DNA of 5,355 nucleotides from Gammaproteobacteria bacterium (GCA_020445165.1 JAGRHE010000186.1:1-5355), one strand, 5' to 3'. Shown: positions 1 through 5,355, numbered from the stretch's first letter. The notes: generated by a model not told the origin, from the letters alone. A program made the numbers and translations.

Positions 1-1536
1 CAGGGATTGAAGAGTATCGTATTCGCCCGCTCGCGCCTGATGGTCGAGGTGTTGACCAAGTACCTGAAGGACGTGTTCGATGCCGATCCGCGGCGGCCAC
101 CTCGGATCGCTGCCTACCGCGGCGGCTATCTGCCGACCGAGCGACGCGCGACCGAGCAACGTCTGCGCAGCGGCAGTATCGATTGCGTGATCAGTACATC
201 AGCGCTCGAACTCGGTGTCGATATCGGCAGTCTCGACGTCTGCATACTGAACGGATACCCCGGCAGCATCGCCGCCACCTGGCAGCGCCTTGGCCGTGCC
301 GGTCGGCGCAACCGCACCTCGCTCGGCATCCTCGTGGCCGGCAGTGAACCTCTCGATCAATACATCGTGCGCAACCCGGATTTCTTCCTCGGTGCGTCGC
401 CGGAGCATGCCCGGATCGATCCCGACCAACTGCTGTTGCTGCTCGATCACGTACGCTGTGCGGCCTTCGAACTGCCTTTTCGCGCCGGCGAAACCTTTGG
501 CGCCAGTACTGCGGTCGACGAATTGCTCGCCTACCTCTCCGCGGAAGGCGTCGTGCATCGCGAAGGCGATGCCTGGCACTGGGTGACCGACTCCTATCCC
601 GCCAATGCCGTCTCGCTGCGTTCGGTCGCCGAAGGCAATTTCCTGGTCATCGATCACGACCGTGACGGTCGCCAGATCATTGCCGAGGTCGATTTCAGTT
701 CCGCACCCGAAACCCTGTATGAAGGTGCGATCTACATGGTGCAGGCGGCGCCCTACCAGGTCGAAAAGCTCGATTGGGATGGGCGCAAGGCCTACGTGCG
801 GCCGACGCGCGCGGATTACTACACCGATGCCGTGGTCTATACGCGACTGAAGATACTCGAATGTTTTGCCGAGATTCGCCTTCCGCGTGCGCGCGTGGCG
901 CATGGCGAGGTGCACCTGGTCAAGCGCTTTGCCGGGTACAAGAAGATCCGCTACTACTCGCACGAAAACATCGGTTACGGAAACATCAATCTGCCCGACC
1001 AGGAAATGCACAGCACCGCGGTATGGTGGGAACTGCGTCCCGGCGAACTCGAATCGACCTTCACATCGCGCCAGCAGGCACTGGATGGGTTTCTCGGTGC
1101 CGCCTACGCGATGCATCACGTGGCCGCTTTGCAGAGCATGAGCGAAACCAGTGACCTCGGACGCGCGGTCGGCGACGGCGACGGACGCTGGTTTGCGACC
1201 CAGGGTGCCAACGGTCGTGGCCAGATGCGCAATGTCTCGGGCGATGAAGTGGCGCCTGACCACCAGGGCGAGTTTCGTCCGGCTGTATTCCTGTACGACG
1301 CGTATCCTGGCGGGATAGGGCTGTCGGAACCCCTGTACCTGCGCCAGGCAGACATCGTACGAGGCGCCCTGGATCTGGTGCTGGGCTGTGATTGCCGCTT
1401 TGGTTGTCCATCGTGTGTCGGCCCGGTCCTGGCGAGTGACGAGCAACGCGGTTACTCTCCGCGCGCGCTGGCGATCCAGGTGCTCGAGCTGCTGCGCAAG
1501 GGACCGCTTCACGCAGAGGTGTCAGCAAGCTCGTGA
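1..1536 (+). CDS. mrfA: MrfA/YprA-type DEAD/DEAH-box helicase with C-terminal MZB (DUF1998) zinc domain, 5'-truncated
   Basis: The frame is open from base 1 to the TGA at 1534-1536, giving 511 visible residues. The start and the first RecA domain (Walker A, DExH) lie left of the window, so the TTG at base 7 is not the real start. Visible in order, in fragment numbering: helicase motif IV region (SIVFARSR, about 5-12), motif V (STSALELGVDIG, about 65-76), motif VI with arginine fingers (QRLGRAGRR, about 95-103), a long middle region, then YDAYPGGIGLSE (about 432-443) and a cysteine cluster C-x-C-x3-C-x2-C (463, 465, 469, 472) ending in SCVGP. The last two are hallmarks of the MZB domain. B. 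subtilis MrfA (about 750 residues) is a 3'-5' DNA helicase for mitomycin C repair that works with MrfB. The next gene here is mrfB, overlapping by 4 bases, which supports this assignment over other DUF1998 helicases such as DISARM components. The function in this organism is inferred. Confidence 0.9.
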   Translation, partial: QGLKSIVFARSRLMVEVLTKYLKDVFDADPRRPPRIAAYRGGYLPTERRATEQRLRSGSIDCVISTSALELGVDIGSLDVCILNGYPGSIAATWQRLGRAGRRNRTSLGILVAGSEPLDQYIVRNPDFFLGASPEHARIDPDQLLLLLDHVRCAAFELPFRAGETFGASTAVDELLAYLSAEGVVHREGDAWHWVTDSYPANAVSLRSVAEGNFLVIDHDRDGRQIIAEVDFSSAPETLYEGAIYMVQAAPYQVEKLDWDGRKAYVRPTRADYYTDAVVYTRLKILECFAEIRLPRARVAHGEVHLVKRFAGYKKIRYYSHENIGYGNINLPDQEMHSTAVWWELRPGELESTFTSRQQALDGFLGAAYAMHHVAALQSMSETSDLGRAVGDGDGRWFATQGANGRGQMRNVSGDEVAPDHQGEFRPAVFLYDAYPGGIGLSEPLYLRQADIVRGALDLVLGCDCRFGCPSCVGPVLASDEQRGYSPRALAIQVLELLRKGPLHAEVSASS

Positions 1537-2735
1537 GTATCGCTGCCAGGTTGGATCGCCTGCGTTCCGGCATTCCCGGTCGTACACATGCATCGGCGAG
1601 GGCGAGCCGGGCAGGGTCGACGCCTGCATGCACAGCGCAGCCGCCTCGTGATGCTGCGAGTGAACTGGCCGACGCGCTTGAAGGGCGCGCGGTCGATGGC
1701 GTCGTCCAGATTACGCGCGATTGGCAGCCGGCTGAAGCAGATGCGCATCCTTCTCAAGCGCTCGACCGTCTGCCCGAGGTATTCGGGGCGGGTGATGCGG
1801 ATTGGATTTACATCGATACCGAAACGACCGGTCTCAGTGGTGGTGTCGGGACCCTGGCATTTATGGTCGGCATCGCCCGTCATCGAGCGCAGGGCGGACT
1901 GCAGGTGCGGCAGTTCGTACTGCCCGGTTTCTCCAACGAGCGCGCCTTGCTGAAACAGTTGCTCGACTGTATCGGGAGCGGGGCCTTGATCGTGAGTTAC
2001 AACGGCAAGTGCTTCGATCTGCCCCTGCTGCAGGCACGTCTTGCATTGCAGCGTATCGATACAGACCTGACCGCAATGCGGCATCTCGACCTGATGTACT
2101 CGGTGCGGCGCGCATTCCGGCGTCGTTGGCCCGATTGCCGGCTGCAATCGGCTGAACAGCGCCTGCTCGGTTTCTTTCGCGAGGACGATCTGCCAGGGGC
2201 CGAAGCCCCGGCGGCATGGCAGGCCTGGTTGCGGCAGCGCGACGCCCGTGCACTGCAACGGGTAGCGGAACACAACTTCCACGATCTCGTCTCGCTGGCC
2301 CGCTTACACAGTCTTCTCCCGGCCATATACGAAGGCAGCTACCTGGCCGCCGATGTCGATCATGGGGCAGTTGGGCGCGCATGGCAGAAAGCCGGTTACG
2401 AGCGCCATGCCTGCTCGCTTTGGGAGAGCGGTGTGGAGCGCCTCGACGAGCGCGACAGCCTGGATCTCGCAGCGGCCTATCGCCGGAACGGTGAGTGGGT
2501 GCGCGCCGAAGCGGTGTGGCTGAAGCTGTTCGAAGCCGGCAGCCAAACGGCCGCATGTGAACTGAGCAAGTTCTATGAGCACCGGCTGCGGGATCCGTTG
2601 CGGGCAATCGAGTTCGCCGATGTCTGTGCCGAGCCGGAGCGCAGCCGTCGCCTGGGTCGTTTGCAGGAGAAGCTGGGCGTCAGCGGTCAGTTGTCCTTTT
2701 GGCCACCGGGTTCGGTGGCAAAGGCGATGAAATAG
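1533..2735 (+). CDS. mrfB: MrfB/YprB-type DEDDh exonuclease (RNase H-like) with C-terminal TPR-like repeats
   Basis: 400 residues; the B. subtilis protein is recalled as about 413. The GTG start at 1533 overlaps the mrfA stop (GTGA), indicating translational coupling. The N-terminus MSIAARLDRLRSG resembles the usual opening of the family and supports this start; AGAGG at 1515-1519 is a rather distant Shine-Dalgarno. Residues about 17-48 are an Ala/Arg/Ser-rich, probably disordered linker. The nuclease domain spans about 90-260: motif I IDTETTGL with D95 and E97, motif II SYNGKCFDLPLL with D162, and motif III HNFHDL with H247 and D251. This H-x3-D spacing matches my recollection of the MrfB catalytic set. 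Residues about 280-380 form helix pairs (for example GEWVRAEAVWLKLFEAG) like the TPR region of MrfB. The expected role is a metal-dependent DNA exonuclease acting with the MrfA helicase in excision of mitomycin-type adducts. All catalytic residues are present, so it is probably active. The 3' end overlaps the convergent minus-strand gene by 49 bases. Confidence 0.88.
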   Translation: MSIAARLDRLRSGIPGRTHASARASRAGSTPACTAQPPRDAASELADALEGRAVDGVVQITRDWQPAEADAHPSQALDRLPEVFGAGDADWIYIDTETTGLSGGVGTLAFMVGIARHRAQGGLQVRQFVLPGFSNERALLKQLLDCIGSGALIVSYNGKCFDLPLLQARLALQRIDTDLTAMRHLDLMYSVRRAFRRRWPDCRLQSAEQRLLGFFREDDLPGAEAPAAWQAWLRQRDARALQRVAEHNFHDLVSLARLHSLLPAIYEGSYLAADVDHGAVGRAWQKAGYERHACSLWESGVERLDERDSLDLAAAYRRNGEWVRAEAVWLKLFEAGSQTAACELSKFYEHRLRDPLRAIEFADVCAEPERSRRLGRLQEKLGVSGQLSFWPPGSVAKAMK

Positions 2736-3013
2736 GCCGCGCCATCGGCCGCCGGCAGGCAGCGCGCGAGAATACCGTCCCGACGTGCCTGCAACAGGCG
2801 CCTGCCGAGTGGCAGGAACAGGGTTTCCCGGCCCTCCCCACCTGCCGGATCGAACTGGATCAGGCAGGTTTGAGCAGGAATGCCGTTCTCGAGCAGTGCC
2901 TCGACCTGTTGCATCGCCACGCCGTCGGCAACGCCGCGCAGGTCGAGCAGGCGTTCCGCGTCATTCGCCCGGAAAGCGAGATTCTGCAAAGGGTTTTCAT
3001 CGAAAAACGGCAT
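2687..3013 (-). CDS. Small hypothetical protein with divergent Smr-like domain
   Basis: 108 residues from the ATG at 3013-3011 to the TGA at 2689-2687. High third-position G/C on this strand and a coherent alpha/beta pattern support it as the real frame. I do not recognise a named family. The LLDLRG stretch (residues 22-27), an Ala/Val-spaced helix ending in ALL, then a strand (CLIQF), a helix (LFLPLGRRLLQARR) and a final strand (AAYFIAFA) follow the order of Smr (MutS2 C-terminal) domains, which usually begin LDLHG. The typical HGKG loop is replaced by FDPAGGEG, so nuclease activity cannot be assumed. The frame stays open upstream to about 3187, but in-frame codons between 3014 and 3125 include AGA, AGG and ATA, and the only upstream starts are TTG codons inside the preceding gene, so the ATG is preferred. 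It may be co-transcribed with the membrane protein gene 112 bases upstream. It overlaps the mrfB 3' end tail to tail by 49 bases. Confidence 0.62.
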   Translation of the reverse strand: MPFFDENPLQNLAFRANDAERLLDLRGVADGVAMQQVEALLENGIPAQTCLIQFDPAGGEGRETLFLPLGRRLLQARRDGILARCLPAADGAAYFIAFATEPGGQKDN

Positions 3014-3023
3014 TTCCAGTCGG

Positions 3024-3028
3024 CTCCC
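3024..3028 (-). promoter_or_regulatory. Shine-Dalgarno that decides the start of the Smr-like gene
   Basis: Read on the minus strand, GGGAG lies 10 bases before the ATG at 3013. No comparable site precedes the in-frame TTG at 3142, which is the main competing start. The spacing is slightly long but acceptable. Confidence 0.45.
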
Positions 3029-3125
3029 GCCTATTTCGCTGCGTGCAAGCCTAACCCGTGTCTGTGGGTCGCGGTCAAACGGACATCTGCAGGAGGCGGC
3101 GAGGGCGGGGCAACGATCGGCAGTG

Positions 3126-3368
3126 TCATTCGGTCTCGTCAAGGATGACAAACGAGAGGAAGGTCGTACCCAGCGCGAGCCCGACAATCACGGCGGGAGT
3201 GGCCTGGGCAAGCATGACCAGTCCGCTGCCGATCCAGATGTTCTTGACGATGCCCTGCTTGCGCCGGTACTTCGCAGTGAAGCGGCGACGATGCGGATGC
3301 GTGCGGTCCGGTTCGTGGTCTTTGGCCCATCCTGGTACAAGCCGTTGCATCAACCAGTCGGTCAGCAT
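3126..3368 (-). CDS. Small conserved-looking inner-membrane protein, unknown function
   Basis: 80 residues from the ATG at 3368-3366 to the TGA at 3128-3126. The N-terminal half (about 1-42) is soluble and strongly basic with a His/Arg run (THPHRRRF, then KYRRKQG). The second half (about 43-75) is hydrophobic, enough for one long or two short membrane segments, and the protein ends in the acidic tail LDETE. The positive-inside rule suggests a cytoplasmic N-terminus. Codon use on this strand is biased to G/C in third position as in the neighbours. It looks like the small uncharacterised membrane proteins of 70-80 residues common in gammaproteobacteria, but I cannot name a family. The ribosome binding site is weak (AGG about 12 bases before the ATG). 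It is the first gene of the probable minus-strand pair with the Smr-like gene. A TTGACT box on the minus strand at 3446-3441 is a possible promoter element. Confidence 0.7.
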   Translation of the reverse strand: MLTDWLMQRLVPGWAKDHEPDRTHPHRRRFTAKYRRKQGIVKNIWIGSGLVMLAQATPAVIVGLALGTTFLSFVILDETE

Positions 3369-3441
3369 GTGTAGGGTACCTGCCTTGCTGTCGCGGAATC
3401 ATTTGACCTTGTCTGTTCTACTCTAGACGATATTTTCACCA

Positions 3442-3479
3442 GTCAACGGTTCGCTGCCGGCTACCGGGAACCCGTTGAC
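3442..3479. repeat. Palindrome with nested stem and outward-facing TTGAC boxes
   Basis: The left arm GTCAACGGTTC (3442-3452) is complementary to the right arm GAACCCGTTGAC (3468-3479) apart from one extra base on the right. Inside lies a second perfect stem, CCGG (3457-3460) and CCGG (3464-3467), around CTA. The two ends read TTGACT outward to the left (minus strand) and TTGACC outward to the right, both near-consensus sigma-70 -35 hexamers. On the minus side TAGAGT (3425-3420) follows with a short 15-base spacer. On the plus side no good -10 is seen. No T-run follows on either strand, so it is not a typical intrinsic terminator. Possible roles are a divergent operator/promoter or a REP-like extragenic palindrome. 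Confidence 0.6.
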
Positions 3480-3525
3480 CGAAGCATCAGGCGTAAGACG
3501 TTGTCCAATTCGAGGTGGGACGCCC

Positions 3526-3600
3526 ATGAAGTACACCGCCGTTGCGATCATTGTGGCGGGCCGAATGGGTGAGTTTTCTGTGACCTGGGCAGGCCTCTGA
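3526..3600 (+). CDS. Possible small ORF (24 residues) or remnant of a signal-peptide gene
   Basis: The ATG at 3526 follows GAGGTGGG (3512-3519) with 6 to 8 bases between, a ribosome binding site as good as that of sthA. The frame reads MKYTAVAIIVAGRMGEF and stops after 24 residues with TGA. The Lys followed by a short hydrophobic stretch looks like the start of a secretion signal or lipoprotein that breaks off; all three plus frames close soon afterwards, so no simple frameshift restores a longer product. It could be a translated small protein, a leader peptide upstream of sthA, a decayed gene start, or chance. No family is recognised. Confidence 0.3.
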   Translation: MKYTAVAIIVAGRMGEFSVTWAGL

Positions 3601-3611
3601 TTTTGTCAGAG
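3595..3611. repeat. Short hairpin CTCTGA-TTTTG-TCAGAG
   Basis: A perfect 6-bp inverted repeat with a 5-base loop, overlapping the stop codon of the mini-ORF. No T-run follows, and the stem is short and only moderately G/C-rich, so a terminator role is weak. A near-copy lies downstream of sthA at 5132-5146. Confidence 0.4.
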
Positions 3612-3616
3612 ATGCT

Positions 3617-3681
3617 TGGATCCATGGTTACGGAAGACATTCACCATTGCGCTTAAAAATGAACCCGCTACCGTGGATCCA
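3617..3681. repeat. Imperfect 17-bp inverted repeat containing two TGGATCCAT copies, upstream of sthA
   Basis: The arms at 3617-3633 and 3665-3681 pair at 14 of 17 positions, plus one G-T wobble (3625/3673), with mismatches at 3629/3669 and 3630/3668; the spacer is 31 bases. Each arm contains the self-complementary core TGGATCCA followed by T, so the same 9-base word also occurs as a direct repeat at 3617-3625 and 3674-3682, 57 bases apart. The right copy ends 34 bases before the sthA ATG. The A-rich TTAAAAAT lies in the spacer. It may be paired operator sites for a regulator of sthA, or an RNA hairpin in its leader. Confidence 0.6.
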
Positions 3682-3701
3682 TCATAGTGTCAGGCAGTTG
3701 A

Positions 3702-3712
3702 GGGGGAGAGGA
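3702..3712 (+). promoter_or_regulatory. Strong double Shine-Dalgarno of sthA
   Basis: GGGGGAG (3702-3708) ends 8 bases before the ATG at 3717, and AGAGGA (3707-3712) ends 4 bases before it. This purine-rich run fixes the sthA start and suggests efficient translation. Confidence 0.7.
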
Positions 3713-3716
3713 AACA

Positions 3717-5108
3717 ATGCAGGAGTACGATGTCGTCGTGATCGGTAGCGGACCTGCCGGCGAGGGGGCCAGTATGAAACTGGCAAAGCAGGGCAAGCGC
3801 GTTGCGGTCGTCGAAATGCACGACCAGGTCGGCGGCAACTGTACCCACAAAGGCACCATCCCGAGCAAGGCTCTGCGCCATGCGATCCAGTTGCTGGCCG
3901 ATTACCGCCATCATCCGCTTTTCGAACACACCGTCGGCGTGATGGACGTGTCCTGGCCGCAGTTGCTCAAGACGTCGGACGACGTGATTGCACGCCAGGT
4001 CAGCATGCGTCACAGGTTCTACACGCGCAACCGTGTCGATGTCATCCACGGCAAGGCAAGGTTTCTCGATGCCCGGTGTCTCGAGGTCGAACGCCCATCG
4101 GGTAGTGCGGTTCGTGTGCGTGCGCAGTATTTCGTGATTGCGACCGGCTCTCGGCCCTACCGGCCTCCCTACCTGGATTTCAACGATCCGCGCATTCTCG
4201 ACAGCGACACCGTGCTGCAGATGACGGATACCCCGCGCCGGGTGACGATCTACGGCGCCGGTGTGATCGGCTGTGAGTATGCGTCGATCTTCGCCAACCT
4301 CGACGTCAAGGTGAACCTGATCAACACGCGCGACCGCCTGTTGTCGTTCCTGGATGATGAAATCACGGACGCCCTCAGTTACCACCTGCGTGACCAGGGG
4401 GTCGTGATCGTGCATAACGAGTCAATCGAAGCTGTCCACAGCAGGGCCGATGGTGTGGTCCTGAAATGCAAGTCCGGCAAAGAGGTGAAATCGGACGTGT
4501 TGCTGTGGGCCAACGGGCGCAGTGGCAATACCGAGAATATGGGGCTGGATACCATCGGGGTCGAGATCAACCAGCGTGGACAGATCGAGGTCGACGATAC
4601 CTTCAAGACCTCTGTCGACAACGTGTACGCCGTGGGTGACGTGATCGGACCGCCGGCGCTGGCCAGTGCCAGCTACGACCAGGGTCGTTTCGCCGGGCAC
4701 CTGATTGCGGTCGGAGATTGTGATTGGGAGCTTCTGGGTGATATCCCGACCGGGATCTATACCAGTCCGGAGATCAGTTCGGTTGGACGCACAGAACGCG
4801 AACTGACGGAGCAGAATGTCCCCTACGAGGTCGGTCGGGCGGATTTCAAGAACCTGGCGCGGGCGCAGATCGCGGGACGCAGCGTGGGAATGCTCAAGCT
4901 GCTGTTCCATCGCGAGACCTTCGAACTGCTCGGCATTCACTGCTTCGGCGAACAGGCCTCAGAGATCATTCATATCGGACAGGCCATCATGTCGCAGCAA
5001 GGCGAGGCCAACTCGATCAATTATTTCATCAATACCACGTTCAACTATCCGACCATGGCCGAGGCCTACCGCGTGGCAGCACTGTACGGTCGCAATCGCA
5101 CCCGTTGA
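3717..5108 (+). CDS. sthA: Soluble (Si-specific) pyridine nucleotide transhydrogenase
   Basis: 463 residues; E. coli SthA/UdhA has 466 and aligns over the full length from memory. It is a cytoplasmic FAD flavoprotein that transfers hydride between NADPH and NAD+, mainly to reoxidise excess NADPH. Seen in order: FAD-binding GSGPAG (10-15) with E33 at the end of the second strand; [18 protein letters not shown] (39-56); TGSRPY (143-148); NAD(P)-binding [13 protein letters not shown] (180-192); [15 protein letters not shown] (201-215); second FAD motif VYAVGDVIG (303-311); [15 protein letters not shown] (343-357); and the dimerisation-domain signature [18 protein letters not shown] (439-456). 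As in this family, and unlike lipoamide dehydrogenase or glutathione reductase, the redox disulfide is incomplete (C42 present, T47 where the second Cys would be), and Tyr444 stands where the catalytic His of HPTxxE would be. The start is fixed by the strong Shine-Dalgarno. It appears monocistronic, with a convergent STAS gene downstream. Confidence 0.97.
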   Translation: MQEYDVVVIGSGPAGEGASMKLAKQGKRVAVVEMHDQVGGNCTHKGTIPSKALRHAIQLLADYRHHPLFEHTVGVMDVSWPQLLKTSDDVIARQVSMRHRFYTRNRVDVIHGKARFLDARCLEVERPSGSAVRVRAQYFVIATGSRPYRPPYLDFNDPRILDSDTVLQMTDTPRRVTIYGAGVIGCEYASIFANLDVKVNLINTRDRLLSFLDDEITDALSYHLRDQGVVIVHNESIEAVHSRADGVVLKCKSGKEVKSDVLLWANGRSGNTENMGLDTIGVEINQRGQIEVDDTFKTSVDNVYAVGDVIGPPALASASYDQGRFAGHLIAVGDCDWELLGDIPTGIYTSPEISSVGRTERELTEQNVPYEVGRADFKNLARAQIAGRSVGMLKLLFHRETFELLGIHCFGEQASEIIHIGQAIMSQQGEANSINYFINTTFNYPTMAEAYRVAALYGRNRTR

Positions 5109-5109
5109 G

Positions 5110-5122
5110 CTGCTGTCAGCAG
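5110..5122. repeat. Small palindrome CTGCTG-T-CAGCAG just after sthA
   Basis: A perfect 6-bp inverted repeat around a single T, starting two bases after the sthA stop. In RNA the innermost pairs would have to open to form a loop. No T-run follows. With the next hairpin it fills the short gap between two convergent genes, so a role in ending transcription is possible but not shown. Confidence 0.3.
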
Positions 5123-5131
5123 AACCGCTGG

Positions 5132-5146
5132 GTCTGATTTTCAGAC
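5132..5146. repeat. Hairpin GTCTGA-TTT-TCAGAC between sthA and the STAS gene
   Basis: A perfect 6-bp inverted repeat with a 3-base loop. Its right arm contains the stop codon of the minus-strand STAS gene. The position between converging genes fits a bidirectional terminator, but neither strand has a T-run after the stem. Its core TCTGATTTT..TCAGA resembles the hairpin at 3595-3611. Confidence 0.4.
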
Positions 5147-5355
5147 TATCGTGAACAGGCGATCGAAGTGGGCGATGTCGAGGACCGTGCGGATCGCGGG
5201 TTTGACGCCGGTGAGGGTGATCGCAGACTTACCGCTGCCTGCATGCTCGCGCAGTCGTACCAGCATGCCGAGGCCCGCGCTGTCCAGATAGTCGGTATCC
5301 GACAGGTCGACGGTGATCGGCTGATTCGTCGGCACGCGCTGGTAAGCGGCCCGGA
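5141..5355 (-). CDS. STAS-domain protein, anti-sigma-factor antagonist type, N-terminus outside window
   Basis: The frame is open from the right edge to the TGA at 5143-5141, giving 70 visible residues. A GTG at 5335 is in frame, but the residues before it (RAAYQR) continue a STAS-like sequence and a STAS domain is about 100 residues, so the true start is beyond the window. Visible: a beta strand ITVDLSDTDYLDSAGLGML with the conserved DSAG that carries the phosphorylatable serine in SpoIIAA/RsbV-like proteins, then a helix (VRLREHAG), a strand (AITLTGV) and a C-terminal helix (PAIRTVLDIAHFDRLF). Such proteins bind anti-sigma factors or act in phosphorylation-controlled partner switching; some are lipid-transport (MlaB-like) or flagellar/biofilm regulators. 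The intact DSAG favours partner switching. Partner genes, if linked, would lie to the right. Confidence 0.85.
   Translation of the reverse strand, partial: RAAYQRVPTNQPITVDLSDTDYLDSAGLGMLVRLREHAGSGKSAITLTGVKPAIRTVLDIAHFDRLFTIV

Larger units (their letters stand above)
3369..3716. other. Structured intergenic region between the divergent membrane-protein gene and sthA
   Basis: These 348 bases separate two divergently transcribed genes and should carry both promoters. No ORF of normal gene size is supported. It holds a palindrome with outward-facing TTGAC boxes (3442-3479), a 24-codon mini-ORF (3526-3600), a short hairpin overlapping its stop (3595-3611), and a long imperfect inverted repeat (3617-3681). 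An A-rich stretch TTAAAAAT at 3653-3660 could be the -10 region of sthA, but no good -35 box lies 16-18 bases before it. A further plus-strand TTGACC at 3403-3408 also lacks a convincing -10. Promoter positions therefore remain unassigned. Confidence 0.7.

Noticed and set aside
199..1512. Long minus-strand open frame of 437 codons antisense to mrfA
   Set aside because: It is the mirror of high-GC codon bias in mrfA. The translation shows no domain, whereas the plus strand carries clear helicase and MZB motifs.
1509..2282. Minus-strand open frame of 257 codons antisense to mrfB
   Set aside because: The plus strand encodes the DEDDh motifs; the antisense product is a composition artefact with no recognisable pattern.
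1..2735. A DISARM-like or other phage-defence locus, because of the DUF1998 helicase
   Set aside because: No methyltransferase, phospholipase D or DrmA/DrmC-type gene is present, and the exact MrfA-MrfB pairing explains both genes.
2699..3148. Plus-strand open frame opposite the Smr-like gene
   Set aside because: Third-position G/C bias and protein character favour the minus strand, and no ribosome binding site precedes its start.
3014..3187. N-terminal extension of the Smr-like gene from TTG at 3187 or 3142
   Set aside because: These starts lie within the upstream gene, lack a Shine-Dalgarno, and the added codons include rare AGA, AGG and ATA. The ATG at 3013 has GGGAG upstream.
3475..3503. 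Plus-strand sigma-70 promoter starting from TTGACC at 3475
   Set aside because: The bases 16-18 downstream (around 3497-3504) show no -10 resemblance, so only the -35-like box is noted.
3690..4415. Minus-strand open frame of 241 codons within sthA
   Set aside because: It lies inside a gene with full-length SthA similarity on the plus strand; the antisense frame is a shadow.
5110..5146. Intrinsic terminator for sthA
   Set aside because: The hairpins are short and no T-run follows on either strand, so they are reported only as inverted repeats.

Overview
The window is high-GC bacterial DNA. Strong third-position G/C in the genes, a GTG start coupled to the previous stop, and an SthA protein very close to the enterobacterial/pseudomonad type suggest a gammaproteobacterium. 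This is an inference from recalled family sequences, not a database match. No mobile element, tRNA, rRNA or CRISPR array is visible.

Layout: (1) Bases 1-2735, plus strand, hold a two-gene operon. It has the C-terminal two thirds of an MrfA (YprA)-type helicase, cut by the left edge, followed by MrfB (YprB), a DEDDh-type exonuclease with TPR-like repeats. The two overlap by 4 bases (GTGA). In Bacillus subtilis this pair repairs mitomycin C damage independently of UvrABC. (2) Bases 2687-3368, minus strand, hold two small genes reading toward mrfB: an 80-residue membrane protein, then a 108-residue protein with a divergent Smr-like fold signature. The latter's 3' end overlaps the mrfB 3' end by 49 bases. 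(3) Bases 3369-3716 form a non-coding region unusually rich in inverted repeats. It has a palindrome with outward-facing TTGAC boxes, a 24-codon mini-ORF with a very good ribosome binding site, and an imperfect inverted repeat built on two copies of TGGATCCAT just before sthA. (4) Bases 3717-5108 encode soluble pyridine nucleotide transhydrogenase (SthA/UdhA), complete and apparently intact. (5) Bases 5141-5355, minus strand, hold the C-terminal part of a STAS-domain protein (anti-sigma-factor antagonist type), cut by the right edge and convergent with sthA.

The blocks are functionally separate: DNA repair, two unknown small proteins, NAD(P)H balancing, and a STAS regulatory protein. No new multi-gene system is clear here. 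The items most worth a second look are the MrfAB pair in a probable proteobacterium, the Smr-like gene overlapping mrfB tail to tail, and the structured intergenic region ahead of sthA.
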